From positions 14,531-78,530 of the forward strand of contig JBARBI010000267.1 in the NCBI GenBank assembly GCA_049792875.1: a stretch of 64,000 bases of DNA, given 5' to 3'. Numbering within the stretch: the first letter of the stretch is position 1; each line of letters starts with the position of its first letter. The position numbers and the translations under genes were made by a program. Origin of the DNA: Sulfotelmatobacter sp049792875. GTDB lineage: Bacteria; Acidobacteriota; Terriglobia; Terriglobales; Acidobacteriaceae. Of the stretch, positions 16,274 to 24,564 are shown piece after piece. The notes under the pieces are model-generated. The model searched no databases. It saw only the letters and a program-made list of their open reading frames with translations, and was not told the DNA's origin.

Positions 16274-17392
16274 TTACTGCGAGTTCCCTAACTTCTGCCG
16301 GTTCGCATCCGCGCTCGGAGCCTGGACCACCGTGATCGGTGCCTGCAGCGTAAAGTTCAACACCGTCTCCGAAGGCAGCTTGATCTGCTGGCTCTTGGTC
16401 GCGGCCTGCACGCCGCCTCCCACACCCGCCCCGGCCGCCGCTCCGATCGCCGCGCCTTTGCCGCCGCCGGCGAGAGCACCAATAATGCCGCCAATCACTG
16501 CCCCTCCGCCAACCTTCTCGGCGGTGTTCTTGCCCCGTGAACTTCCTTCTTTCTTGTACTGATCGGTCTGCAGGCTATAGGTCCGGCCGCCCGACGCAAT
16601 ACTGTCGAGCTGCAGCACCACCACAGACTGCCCGGCAAACTTGCCAGCACTCTTCACCTCCACCAGGTGGCCAGTGATTTCCACACCCGCCGGCACAGCT
16701 TCTTCTCCGTCCGACGAGAGCGGCGCGTTCAGTGTCGCATGGAAGGTGTCCCCAGTCTGATTCTTCTCGCTGTCAATCGGATCGATCAGGCGAACCGTCA
16801 GTTGGGTCCCCTGATCGATGATCAGCTTCTTCGGTGCCGGAGGCGGCGGAGGAGCCTGCGTCACCGCCTCATTCTCCCGCGTGGCCGAGCCCGACTGGTC
16901 AGCGGCCGGCTGGTTGCTGGCCCTCGTGTCCCCAGCATTTGAACTACCTGCGGAATTCCCCGCCGGGCTCGCATCCTGTGAAGCCCGCGCCTTGCTCACT
17001 TTCTTGCTTACGCCTGCCTTGGGTTTGTCGGCAGGCGGCTGGCTGGAAACCTGCGCTGCCGGCGTCGGCTGTGCCGGTGGTGTAGCCGCCGCGGCGGTGG
17101 ACGGACCGCCCACCTGCAGGTTATTAATCACCATCTTTACACCAGGAATCGACGCCGCCTGACGGCCCGCAGCCTCCCGCTGCGCGTCGTTGTCAACCAT
17201 CCCTCCGAGCGTCACCACGCCGTTGTCGGCCTGCACCGTGAGTTGCTTGGTGGAAAGCCCCGAATCTTGGCTGAACTTGTTTTGAACGTCGCCAGAAATC
17301 TTGGCGTCGTCGGGCTTCTTGGCGCACCCCACGCCCAAAGCTAGAATGACCGCGAGAACAAAAGAAGAAATCAACAGGGATTTGTTTTCCAT
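16274..17392 (-). CDS. BON-domain lipoprotein with glycine-zipper segment
   Basis: 372 aa. A lipoprotein-like signal ends ILALGVGCAKKPDD (probable lipidated Cys), followed by a BON domain (about 28-95), a long Ala/Pro/Ser-rich linker (about 100-190) and a C-terminal beta-rich domain. A glycine-zipper run (GGAVIGGIIGALAGGG and on, about residues 295-330) resembles those in envelope-associated proteins. The ATG at 17392 has AGGAG upstream. Probably an envelope protein, anchored by lipid and perhaps contacting peptidoglycan or membrane; function unknown. It forms its own unit, 228 bp from the next PilZ gene. Confidence 0.8.
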   Translation of the reverse strand: MENKSLLISSFVLAVILALGVGCAKKPDDAKISGDVQNKFSQDSGLSTKQLTVQADNGVVTLGGMVDNDAQREAAGRQAASIPGVKMVINNLQVGGPSTAAAATPPAQPTPAAQVSSQPPADKPKAGVSKKVSKARASQDASPAGNSAGSSNAGDTRASNQPAADQSGSATRENEAVTQAPPPPPAPKKLIIDQGTQLTVRLIDPIDSEKNQTGDTFHATLNAPLSSDGEEAVPAGVEITGHLVEVKSAGKFAGQSVVVLQLDSIASGGRTYSLQTDQYKKEGSSRGKNTAEKVGGGAVIGGIIGALAGGGKGAAIGAAAGAGVGGGVQAATKSQQIKLPSETVLNFTLQAPITVVQAPSADANRQKLGNSQ

Positions 17393-17619
17393 ACTCAACT
17401 CCTGATACTGGCGTAAGCACCGCCCAACATCCGCTACATTTTAGATGCAGAGACCTGCCCCTGCAGATGTAAAACGCAGGGCCCCAGCTCGTTACGGGAA
17501 AGGGAGAAGAGGGAGCAACGGATGGAGGCCCGTGACTTTCGGCAGAGCCCGGTGGAAGGATCCCGCCGTTTGTCCCGCGAGCCTGAACTGAGGGTTCCGA
17601 TGGGGTTTCTCGCCCCGGC

Positions 17620-18159
17620 CTAGTGGATGAACTTGTAGTCGACGATCGACGCTGCCAGAGCACCATTCTCTTCCGCCGACGTGTCCTCGGACTGCGAAGC
17701 ATCCTTGGCACGCATTACGCGCCCCTGGCACACCACGTTGCTGTTCTTCTGTCCGGAAATTTCTTCCGGCATCTCAAAAACCATCTCGATCAGCGCGTTC
17801 ACCGGAAGCTGCTGCGGGCCGCTAAACAGCACTCCGCTCTGGCTGATGTTTTCGATAATCCCCTCGTACCACGCACTGGTCTTGTTGACCCGATACCGCA
17901 AAGGAATGTCGAGTTTCAACCGGCGGGCCCGCGGAACCCACGAAGGACGCTTCTCCCGCGCATGGCTGCGCCGAACACTGGTCTCTGGCTTAGCATGCTC
18001 CACGCGCTGCGTGCGCCGCATGGTCGTCCAGTCGTATTTGTATTCCGCGGCGCAAATCAAGCAGACCTGGTAGTAGTCCCCATCCACACCACGGCGCGGC
18101 CAGGAGAATTCGTGAGAGCAGCGCCCAAGCATAAGCACATCCATGAATTTTTGCGGCAT
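17620..18159 (-). CDS. PilZ-domain protein with N-terminal Cys/His segment
   Basis: 179 aa. The N-terminal 40 residues contain C14, H16 and a CLIC pair (MLGRCSHEFSW... YYQVCLICAAEY), a possible small metal site. The PilZ domain spans about 75-175 with the c-di-GMP type motif IENISQSGVLF (D/NxSxxG class). The RxxxR half is less clear (RARRLKLDIPLRYR). It probably senses c-di-GMP; an HD-GYP phosphodiesterase and a second PilZ gene are also in the window. Confidence 0.8.
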   Translation of the reverse strand: MPQKFMDVLMLGRCSHEFSWPRRGVDGDYYQVCLICAAEYKYDWTTMRRTQRVEHAKPETSVRRSHAREKRPSWVPRARRLKLDIPLRYRVNKTSAWYEGIIENISQSGVLFSGPQQLPVNALIEMVFEMPEEISGQKNSNVVCQGRVMRAKDASQSEDTSAEENGALAASIVDYKFIH

Positions 18160-18327
18160 GATTGTTACTTCCGGGTCAGTTGATCCTCGGACGCACCGAC
18201 ATCATCGCGCGAAGCCCTGACTTTGGGAAGGTTACTTTCGTGCACGGTTAACGCGGATTCCAACTTAAGCCCCGCTGAAAGAATAAGTTACGCTGTGGAC
18301 CGCTGCTCGGAAGCTCTCTGTCCAAAG

Positions 18328-18752
18328 TCAGAGGCCGAGCTTGAGGCCAAGCGTGGAGAAGAATTTCTGCAGGTTGGTGTGAGGAGAACGTTGTTCCTCG
18401 GGACTGGCTGGGCTAGTCCGACATCCAGAAGCGGAGGAGAACGCCTATACAAATCCAGGGTTGGCTGATTCGCGACAATCTCTGCCGATCTCGTATCAAC
18501 CGGGAGGTGGGAGCCTTCACAAACTTCAGTGTACTTTTGGGCAATCTGCAGCACGATCGTGACTCTGATCAATCCATCTTTCGGGATGCTGGTGTCTTGT
18601 GGACTCGTCAAAAACCCCGGAACTGCGGTTGTGACGGTATATCTTTCCTTCACCAGCCCCGACAGCAGAAACCCGCCATACTCTTCGGTGACCCCGTAGG
18701 GGATCAAACTCATCCCGCGAACGATTAGATCGGTGGCGAACACCGGCATCAC
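18328..18752 (-). pseudogene. Decayed gene with CarboxypepD_reg-like domain
   Basis: A minus-strand frame from about 18752 reads VTEEYGGFLLSGL, YTVTTAVPGFLTSPQ and VTIVLQIAQKYTEV, the typical pattern of the carboxypeptidase-regulatory-like N-domain of TonB-dependent receptors and related surface proteins. Downstream coherence is lost. In another frame the sequence ends LQKFFSTLGLKLGL-stop (18330), like an outer-membrane barrel C-terminus. A large internal deletion of a receptor-like gene would explain both ends. The 18160-18814 interval holds nothing else convincing. Confidence 0.35.
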
Positions 18753-18814
18753 CTCAGGCTAGTGCGCCTGCACCATGGGAGTCAACCACAATCCCGCCCG
18801 TGTATCATCGCCCC

Positions 18815-19420
18815 ATGGGCGGCATTTCCCTGGATGTAGCGGCGTTTGTCCTGGCCGGCGGCAAGAGCACACGCATGGGCGCGGACAAGGCTTTCGTTAT
18901 GCTCGATGGCCGCACGCTGCTGGCGCGCGCGTTGGAATCAGCCCGCTCCGTCACGTCAGACGTCTGCATCGTCGGCGATGCCACGAAATTTGCCCCCTTT
19001 GGCCCCGTGGTCGAAGATGTATTCCCCCAATGCGGCCCACTCGGAGGCATTCATGCCGCACTGCGGGCATCGCAAAAGGAACTGAATCTGATGCTGGCCG
19101 TAGATGTGCCCTTTGTGACGCCAGCGCTGTTACAGTATCTGATCAGCCGCGCGCGCAATTCCGCGTCTGCGACGGTGACGGTCGCCCAGGCCGGCGGAGG
19201 CTGGCAACCGCTGTGCGCCGTCTACCGCCGCGAGTTCGCCGGCGCCGGCGAGCGGTCGCTGCGCGCTGGCCGCTACAAAATTGACGCGCTCTTTGCGTCA
19301 ACACCGATGCAGGTAATTGCAGAAGGCGAGTTGCAAGCCGCAGGCTTCTCGCCGAAGATGTTCCGCAACCTGAATACGCGAGAAGAATTGTCGCAAGCCA
19401 GCGTGGAAGCAAAGAGCTAG
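18815..19420 (+). CDS. mobA: Molybdenum cofactor guanylyltransferase
   Basis: 201 aa. Nucleotidyltransferase signature AAFVLAGGKSTRMGADKAFV at residues 7-26. Then GPLGGIHAAL and LAVDVPFVTPALL (the Mg-binding Asp region), with a C-terminal FRNLNTREEL motif shared by MobA proteins. It transfers GMP from GTP to molybdopterin to make the bis-MGD cofactor. The ATG at 18815 is chosen; a GTG at 18800 is in frame. Directly followed (23 bp) by the MlaF-like gene. No molybdoenzyme gene is nearby. Confidence 0.88.
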   Translation: MGGISLDVAAFVLAGGKSTRMGADKAFVMLDGRTLLARALESARSVTSDVCIVGDATKFAPFGPVVEDVFPQCGPLGGIHAALRASQKELNLMLAVDVPFVTPALLQYLISRARNSASATVTVAQAGGGWQPLCAVYRREFAGAGERSLRAGRYKIDALFASTPMQVIAEGELQAAGFSPKMFRNLNTREELSQASVEAKS

Positions 19421-19443
19421 AAGCAGGAAGTTGGAATCTGATT

Positions 19444-20211
19444 ATGCCCGACGATCCCAAAGCGGTGCCCTATATCGAATTCCGCGAGGTCAGCAAAGCC
19501 TTCGGCGACAACGTCGTGCTTGATCACGTCAGCTTCGACGTGCTCCCCGCCGAAACCGTCTGCATTCTGGGCCGCAGCGGCGTGGGCAAATCGGTGTCGC
19601 TGCACCACATCATGGGATTCCTGAAACCCGACTCCGGACGCGTGATCGTTGCCGGCCAGGACATCACCGATTACGACGAACTGCAACTCGAACTGATCCG
19701 CAAGAAAGTCACCATGGTCTTTCAGAACGGAGCGCTCTTCGACTCGCTCACCGTCGGCGAGAACGTTGCCTTTCCACTCCGCGAAACCCGCGAACTGAAC
19801 GAAGAGCAGATCTACCAGATCGTCGACGGTCTCCTGCAGATGGTTGGCGTGCAGGAGATGCGTGACTTGCTCCCCTCCGATCTTTCCACCGGCATGAAGC
19901 GCTCCGTAGCCATCGCCCGCGCGCTGGCCGCGCGCCCCGAATGCGTTCTCTACGACGAACCCACCACCATGGTCGATCCCCTCATGGCGCAACTTCTCGG
20001 CGACCTCATCAAACGCCTCAAGATCCAACTGAACCTGACCAGCATTGTCGTCACCCACGACATGCGCCTCGCCAAGAAACTGGCCGAGCGAGTCGTGTTC
20101 CTGCACGAAGGCAAGGCGATCTTCTTCGGCCGCTACACTGAAATGGAAAAATCCCCCGCGCCCATCATCCAGGAATTCCTCGAGCTCGACGAACTGAAAC
20201 TGGAAGCCTAA
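19444..20211 (+). CDS. MlaF-type ABC ATPase (lipid transport)
   Basis: 255 aa. Walker A GRSGVGKS, Q-loop MVFQNGALFDSLTV, signature DLSTGMKRSVAIARA, Walker B CVLYDEPTTMVDP and H-loop VVTHDM. The variants LSTGM and FQNGALFDSLTV are characteristic of the MlaF/Ttg2A subgroup, which drives phospholipid transport with MlaE and MlaD. Neither partner gene is adjacent; mobA precedes it. It overlaps nothing and has its own start 23 bp after mobA. Confidence 0.87.
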   Translation: MPDDPKAVPYIEFREVSKAFGDNVVLDHVSFDVLPAETVCILGRSGVGKSVSLHHIMGFLKPDSGRVIVAGQDITDYDELQLELIRKKVTMVFQNGALFDSLTVGENVAFPLRETRELNEEQIYQIVDGLLQMVGVQEMRDLLPSDLSTGMKRSVAIARALAARPECVLYDEPTTMVDPLMAQLLGDLIKRLKIQLNLTSIVVTHDMRLAKKLAERVVFLHEGKAIFFGRYTEMEKSPAPIIQEFLELDELKLEA

Positions 20212-20289
20212 GAATTTGTCGGCATAGCGAAGTGCCAATCAATGACGGCTTCAGGCGCTCTGATCCCGTACTGCCAACTGCCAATGCCC

Positions 20290-20934
20290 TCAAAACCCTT
20301 GCTGCACCAGGTCCTCCACGGTCAGCGAACTATCTGACGTGTCGCCCTTTATCATCTTCTCGACATATTTCGCAATCAGATCGGCTTCCAGGTTGACCGG
20401 ATCCCCGGGCTTCAGCGAATGCAGATTCGTCATTTCCACGGTATGCGGAATGATGGCGATGGTGCAGCGATTCTTCCCGATCGTCGCTACCGTGAGGCTG
20501 ATGCCCTCAATCGAGATTGATCCCTTGTAGACCGTATATTTCTCCACATCCTCCGGCAGTTCAATCTCCAGCCACCAGTTCTCCGAATCGGCGATGCGGT
20601 CGAACGAAATCAGCCTGCCGACGCCATCCACATGCCCTTGCACAATGTGTCCGCCAAATCGCCCGTCGGCCTTCATCGGCAGTTCAAGATTGACCAGTGC
20701 GCCTTCGTGAATTCGCGAGAACGACGTGCGCACCCAGGTCTCCGGTGCCAGATCCGCGCAGAACGATCCCGGCTTGATGTCGAGCGCCGTCAGGCAGACT
20801 CCGCTCACCGCCACGCTGTTGCCGGTTTTGAGTTCCTTTGGCGCGTTCTCCGCGGTCACCGTGATGCGCCGGTTCTCGCCGCGCTGTTCGATGCGGGTAA
20901 CCCGTCCGACTTCTTCTACGATGCCAGTAAACAT
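20290..20934 (-). CDS. ribE: Riboflavin synthase alpha chain
   Basis: 214 aa; starts MFTGIVEEVGRV, the invariant N-terminus. Two lumazine-binding repeats (about 1-95 and 97-200) show the expected NSVAVSGVCLTA and GHIVQGHVDGVG, then GSISIEGISLTV. It dismutates two lumazines to riboflavin. An 18-residue upstream extension is rejected because of the conserved start. It lies beside ribD on the same strand, separated by a 125-bp gap with an inverted repeat. Confidence 0.95.
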   Translation of the reverse strand: MFTGIVEEVGRVTRIEQRGENRRITVTAENAPKELKTGNSVAVSGVCLTALDIKPGSFCADLAPETWVRTSFSRIHEGALVNLELPMKADGRFGGHIVQGHVDGVGRLISFDRIADSENWWLEIELPEDVEKYTVYKGSISIEGISLTVATIGKNRCTIAIIPHTVEMTNLHSLKPGDPVNLEADLIAKYVEKMIKGDTSDSSLTVEDLVQQGF

Positions 20935-20980
20935 GAAAGCCTCCGGGATGAACCGAACATCATAAACCCGCCACGCCAAA

Positions 20981-21057
20981 CTCACCACGGAGGCACAGAG
21001 TCACCGGAAAAATCACAGAATTGGCTTCTCTAGTGTCTCAGTGTCTCCGTGGTGAAA
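20981..21057. repeat. CACGGAGGCACAGAG-type inverted repeat
   Basis: The left arm 20981-21000 (CTCACCACGGAGGCACAGAG) pairs with the right arm 21034-21057 (ending GTGTCTCCGTGGTGA). A long hairpin forms between ribE and ribD. Related arms occur at 22241-22264, 22509-22537 and 55207-55285. Confidence 0.8.
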
Positions 21058-21060
21058 AAG

Positions 21061-22227
21061 TCATTCCCCATACGGATCGCGCAGATACCCCTCAACCGCG
21101 AAGTCTTCGCCGAAGCGATGCAGATGGAGATGCTTGACCTGCGCGGCCTGGTTCATGTGGTGGAATCCAGCTCCAGCCGCAAACGGAATCGAGCCTGACC
21201 CCGCAAGGATCTTTGGCGCGTAATACAGAAAGACCTTGTCCACTACGTTTCCGGCGAGCGCGGTCCAGTTCACCGTCGCTCCACCTTCGATCATCACCGT
21301 TGTGATGTCCAGTTGGCCCAAACGGCGCAGGATGGCGGGCAAGTCGGGCCTTCCGTCCGGCTCCACAGTGGGAATCTTCTCCACGCGGATTCCTAGTTGT
21401 TCCAGCTGCGTCTCCTTCTGCTCGTCCGCCGTAGAACAGAAGACCAGTACGTCGTTTTGTCGTTCCGCCGCGACGCTCTGTACCAGTCGCGACTCCAGCG
21501 GCAGGCGCAGGCGTGAATCGAGAATCACCCTCAGCAGACGTCGCCTCCGTGCACGCCCGCTGCGGTCGGTGAGCAGCGGATTGTCGGAAAGGATCGTACC
21601 CGCGCCCACCATCAGCGCGTCGTTCTGATGCCGCAGTTCCTGCACATGGGCGCGCGCCAGTTCGCTGGTGACCCATCCTCCGGCCGGAATGCCGTCGTGT
21701 CGATCCAATGCCTCGGCGGGCGGCGGCGCGATTTTGCCGTCGAGCGTCATGGCGGCCTTCAGCGTCACCAGCGGCGTGCCGTGGCGGATGTAGCGGGCGA
21801 ATCCCTCGTTCAGCCGGCGAGCCTGTTCTTCCAGGCGTCCCACCTCGACGTGCACGCCCGCGGCGCGCAACGTCTCGAATCCCAGGCCGCTCACTTTTGG
21901 ATTCGGATCAGGCATCGACGCCACGACGCGATGAATTCCGGCGGCGATCAGCGCGTCGGTACACGGCGGCGTGCGGCCTTGATGCGCGTGCGGTTCGAGG
22001 TTGATGTAGAGGGTCGCCCCGTGAGCCTTCTTGCCCGTCGCTTCCATGGCCAGGATCTCCGCATGCTTCACCCCGCTGTAGGTATAGCTTCCAGTGCCAA
22101 CCACGTTGCCGTGCGCATCGGCAATGACCGCGCCGACGTAAGGATTGGGTGAAGCCAGACCGATCCCTTGCCGCGCGAGTTCGAGTGCGCGGTGAAGAAG
22201 TTGTTCGTCGGCGGAGTGGTTGGACAT
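21061..22227 (-). CDS. ribD: Bifunctional deaminase/reductase RibD
   Basis: 388 aa. Deaminase domain 1-145: PNPYVGAVIAD, zinc/catalytic HAEILAM, and LEPHAHQGRTPPC where nearly all homologues have EPC. His80 (codon 21988-21990) thus replaces the first zinc Cys; the second (TPPC) remains. The reductase domain (about 160-380) has MTLDGKIA, VGAGTILSDNPLLT and the Gly-rich MIEGGATVNW. It carries out two steps from the GTP cyclohydrolase product to the lumazine precursor. The ATG at 22227 matches the family start; the ATG at 22245 is rejected. Confidence 0.93.
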   Translation of the reverse strand: MSNHSADEQLLHRALELARQGIGLASPNPYVGAVIADAHGNVVGTGSYTYSGVKHAEILAMEATGKKAHGATLYINLEPHAHQGRTPPCTDALIAAGIHRVVASMPDPNPKVSGLGFETLRAAGVHVEVGRLEEQARRLNEGFARYIRHGTPLVTLKAAMTLDGKIAPPPAEALDRHDGIPAGGWVTSELARAHVQELRHQNDALMVGAGTILSDNPLLTDRSGRARRRRLLRVILDSRLRLPLESRLVQSVAAERQNDVLVFCSTADEQKETQLEQLGIRVEKIPTVEPDGRPDLPAILRRLGQLDITTVMIEGGATVNWTALAGNVVDKVFLYYAPKILAGSGSIPFAAGAGFHHMNQAAQVKHLHLHRFGEDFAVEGYLRDPYGE

Positions 22228-22240
22228 GAGAACCGTATCT

Positions 22241-22537
22241 ACCACGGAGACACAGAGGCACGGAGCATAACGGGGCTACAGTTCACGTGGTGGGAAAGCG
22301 TCGGCTGGATTGTCCTCCCCTGGCTCTTCAAGCGCGACAGCACCAGATCTTCCTTTTGGCCGCATTCCGCAGGGCACTGGCACGAATGAAAACGGGTCTT
22401 CAGCAGGCTCGGCCGGCGCTTTCGGGCGAAGAAGTCTGCTCAAAAACCACCCAGCAAGGCCCAGAATCGCAAGAACGGTCAGGACTTCAAGGAAGGTAGT
22501 CATGCTTTTCTCCGTGTCTCGGTGCCGCCGTGGTGAA
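22241..22537. repeat. CACGGAG-type inverted arms around a small gene
   Basis: The left arm 22241-22264 (ACCACGGAGACACAGAGGCA and on) and the right arm 22509-22537 (TCTCCGTGTCTCGG... CCGTGGTGAA) face each other across the 75-aa gene. They belong to the same family as 20981-21057. The arms could pair in transcripts, or the gene could have been carried in as a cassette. Confidence 0.65.
22276..22503 (-). CDS. Small single-pass membrane protein (75 aa)
   Basis: MTTFLEVLTVLAILGLAGWFLS gives one N-terminal transmembrane helix, followed by a short basic stretch (RLLRPKAP) and a Pro/Glu-rich soluble tail. It is the only open frame between ribD and ftsY. No family recognised. It lies 41 bp downstream of ftsY on the same strand, but repeat arms sit on both sides. 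Confidence 0.55.
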   Translation of the reverse strand: MTTFLEVLTVLAILGLAGWFLSRLLRPKAPAEPAEDPFSFVPVPCGMRPKGRSGAVALEEPGEDNPADAFPPREL

Positions 22538-22544
22538 GAACTCC

Positions 22545-23501
22545 CTATTCAAACAGCGAGTCCACAAATTCTTTCGGATCGAAGGGCAGCAAATCGCCCG
22601 CCTTTTCCCCCACGCCGACATAACGCACCGGCAGCCCGAGTTCCCGCGAGATCGCGACCACAACTCCACCTTTCGCCGTGCCATCGAGCTTGGTCAGCAC
22701 AATCCCTGTCACTCCCGCCGACTCGGTGAACATGCGAGCCTGCTGCAAACCATTTTGCCCAGTGGTCGCGTCCATCACCAGCAGAGTTTCGTGGGGCGCT
22801 CCCGGAATGATGCGCTGCGCCGTCCGCCGCATTTTTTCGAGTTCCGACATCAGGCTCGTCTTAGTGTGCAGACGGCCCGCGGTATCGACCACGACGTAGT
22901 CGGTCTTGCGCGCCACAGCGGCCTGCAAGGCGTCGAATAACACTGCCGACGGATCTCCTCCGGGTCTTGTCTTGATCACTTCGGTGCCGGTACGCTGTCC
23001 CCAGATTTCGAGTTGCTCGATGGCGGCGGCGCGAAACGTGTCTGCCGCGCAGAGCAAGACGTTTTTCCCCTGCGCACGGAAAACCTGCGACAGCTTGCCG
23101 ATGGTGGTGGTCTTGCCCGTACCGTTGACGCCAACCACCAAAATCACTTCCGGCGTGCCCTCGACTTTGCTTACCGGCCGCGTGTTGGCCGCGCTCAGAA
23201 TGGCGAGCAATTCTTCTTTCAGCAGGCGCTTGAGTTCCGCCAGGTCTTTGATCTGCTTGCGGTCAGCCTTTTCGCGTAGCTTCCCGAGCACTTCCTGCGT
23301 AGTGGTGTTACCCAGATCGGCGGCGATTAGCGTGGCCTCGAGATCGTCGAGCGTGTTGCGATCAATCTCTTTTCCAAACGAGACGACCTCTTCGATGCGC
23401 TCCGCGAGATTCTCGCGCGTGCGCGTGACCGCCTGCTTCATGCGGTCTAAAAAGCCAGTTTTTTTCTCTTCCTCGAGGCTGCCAAACAGAGTTTGAATCA
23501 T
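22545..23501 (-). CDS. ftsY: Signal recognition particle receptor FtsY
   Basis: 318 aa. A short acidic N-terminus without the long A domain, an SRP54-type helical N-domain (about 15-95) and a GTPase G-domain: GVNGTGKTTTIGKL (G1), DTFRAAAIEQLE (G2 region), VVDTAGR (G3), TKLDGTAKGG (G4) and VGVGEKAGDLLPFDP near the end. It docks ribosome-SRP complexes at the membrane. A -10-like TATAAT (minus strand, 23519-23524) would start transcription about 11 nt before the ATG, giving a very short leader. The SRP RNA gene is in this window at 41991. Confidence 0.95.
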   Translation of the reverse strand: MIQTLFGSLEEEKKTGFLDRMKQAVTRTRENLAERIEEVVSFGKEIDRNTLDDLEATLIAADLGNTTTQEVLGKLREKADRKQIKDLAELKRLLKEELLAILSAANTRPVSKVEGTPEVILVVGVNGTGKTTTIGKLSQVFRAQGKNVLLCAADTFRAAAIEQLEIWGQRTGTEVIKTRPGGDPSAVLFDALQAAVARKTDYVVVDTAGRLHTKTSLMSELEKMRRTAQRIIPGAPHETLLVMDATTGQNGLQQARMFTESAGVTGIVLTKLDGTAKGGVVVAISRELGLPVRYVGVGEKAGDLLPFDPKEFVDSLFE

Positions 23502-23518
23502 AAAAAGCCCAAGATCTG

Positions 23519-23524
23519 ATTATA
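23519..23524 (-). promoter_or_regulatory. Putative -10 box for ftsY
   Basis: The minus strand reads TATAAT, identical to the consensus, about 18 nt before the ftsY ATG. No good -35 is seen at 16-18 bp. Confidence 0.4.
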
Positions 23525-23600
23525 CGGGCTATGGTTGCGGCACGGTTGTGCCGCCAGATGGAGTTGTGAATAAGGGTATTGTGGGGGAGGGGAAGGGCTT

Positions 23601-23873
23601 CTACGCTGATGCCGCTGATGTTTTTGGTTCCGAGAATACGAGCCATTCCAGGGTTGAGAATGGCAGATAAACGTTAGGCGCATCCATGGTGGCCATTGCA
23701 CCGCCGGTAATCTCTCGCAAAGCCGTCACGATCTCGCCGCTCAGAAAACAGAACCCAGTTTCATCCGTGGCAACAACCGTGCCGGGAAACGCCCGGCTGA
23801 AAAGCGAAACTTTCACAATCACCCGCTTGCCCACGAGCTTGGTTTTGAATGAAGGGGAGTCTGGCAGAGACAT
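23601..23873 (-). CDS. Small conserved hypothetical protein (90 aa)
   Basis: MSLPDSPSFKTKLVGKRVIVKV... alternates short beta-strand-like segments (KRVIVKVSLF, GTVVATDETGFCFLSG) with a C-terminal LPFSTLEWLVF. The pattern suggests a small barrel (SH3/LSm-like), but this is only a fold guess. There is no signal peptide. It precedes ftsY on the same strand by 99 bp. The coding region ends in SAASA. Confidence 0.6.
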   Translation of the reverse strand: MSLPDSPSFKTKLVGKRVIVKVSLFSRAFPGTVVATDETGFCFLSGEIVTALREITGGAMATMDAPNVYLPFSTLEWLVFSEPKTSAASA

Positions 23874-24138
23874 GGTTCCTCCGAAGAAATACTTCTGGTA
23901 ATAGATTGCGGCTCGCCCTTCGATTGAACAAGCCCCGTTTGATCTCTGTTGTTACCACGGTACTCTCAACCGAGCGAGGCGATACGATCAAGCCAGACCC
24001 CCGCTCGGAACCTCGAAGCTCGGCGTAATCGTCAAGAACCGGGCCATGAGTTTCCATCGCGGGTTCCCACCTCACACCGCCTCTGCCCCGCGGTAAACTA
24101 TCATCATAAGATCAAGAATTCCCGGGAGGATTTAGATC

Positions 24139-24561
24139 ATGAAGGCGATGCGACGCCGCCATCAACAGTCGTGGAGGATACCGACGAACCAGACGTTGCA
24201 GGGTGTTTTGCTGGTGGCCGGCCTTTGCTTGGCCGTGCCTTCCTTGTTCGCGCATCATGGGCTAGCGCAGTTTGATACGAGGCGCGTTGTGAGCATGGCG
24301 GGGACGGTTACCGATTTTCAGTGGATCCAGCCACACGCATTTATCCATGCGGATGTGAAGGACGAACACGGTAAGGTCGCAAACTGGGCGATGGAGTTGG
24401 GGAGTCCGTCGATGCTGGGCCGGTTTGGCTGGAGCCCGACTTCACTGAAGCGTGGTGACTGGGTCATTTTTTACGGCTATCCGGCTAAGGACGGGTCACC
24501 TTATATGTCGTTGGGAAAAATCGAGCTCTCCAACGGCAAAACTCTTCCGGGAGCTCCATAG
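24139..24561 (+). CDS. DUF6152-like exported protein
   Basis: 140 aa. A basic N-terminus and signal segment (TLQGVLLVAGLCLAVPSLFAHHG), then SMAGTVTDFQWIQPHAFIHADVKDEHG and a small beta-domain ending LSNGKTLPGAP. The AHHGLAQFD start of the mature part and the W-x-N/Q-PH pattern recall the DUF6152 family, often found beside small membrane proteins. GGGAGGA lies 8 nt before the ATG. The next gene begins 3 nt after the stop, so the two form an operon. Role unknown. Confidence 0.75.
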   Translation: MKAMRRRHQQSWRIPTNQTLQGVLLVAGLCLAVPSLFAHHGLAQFDTRRVVSMAGTVTDFQWIQPHAFIHADVKDEHGKVANWAMELGSPSMLGRFGWSPTSLKRGDWVIFYGYPAKDGSPYMSLGKIELSNGKTLPGAP

Positions 24562-24564
24562 GAC

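Noticed and set aside
20212..20289. FMN riboswitch near ribE/ribD
   Set aside because: The short gaps around these genes lack the conserved RFN-element blocks.
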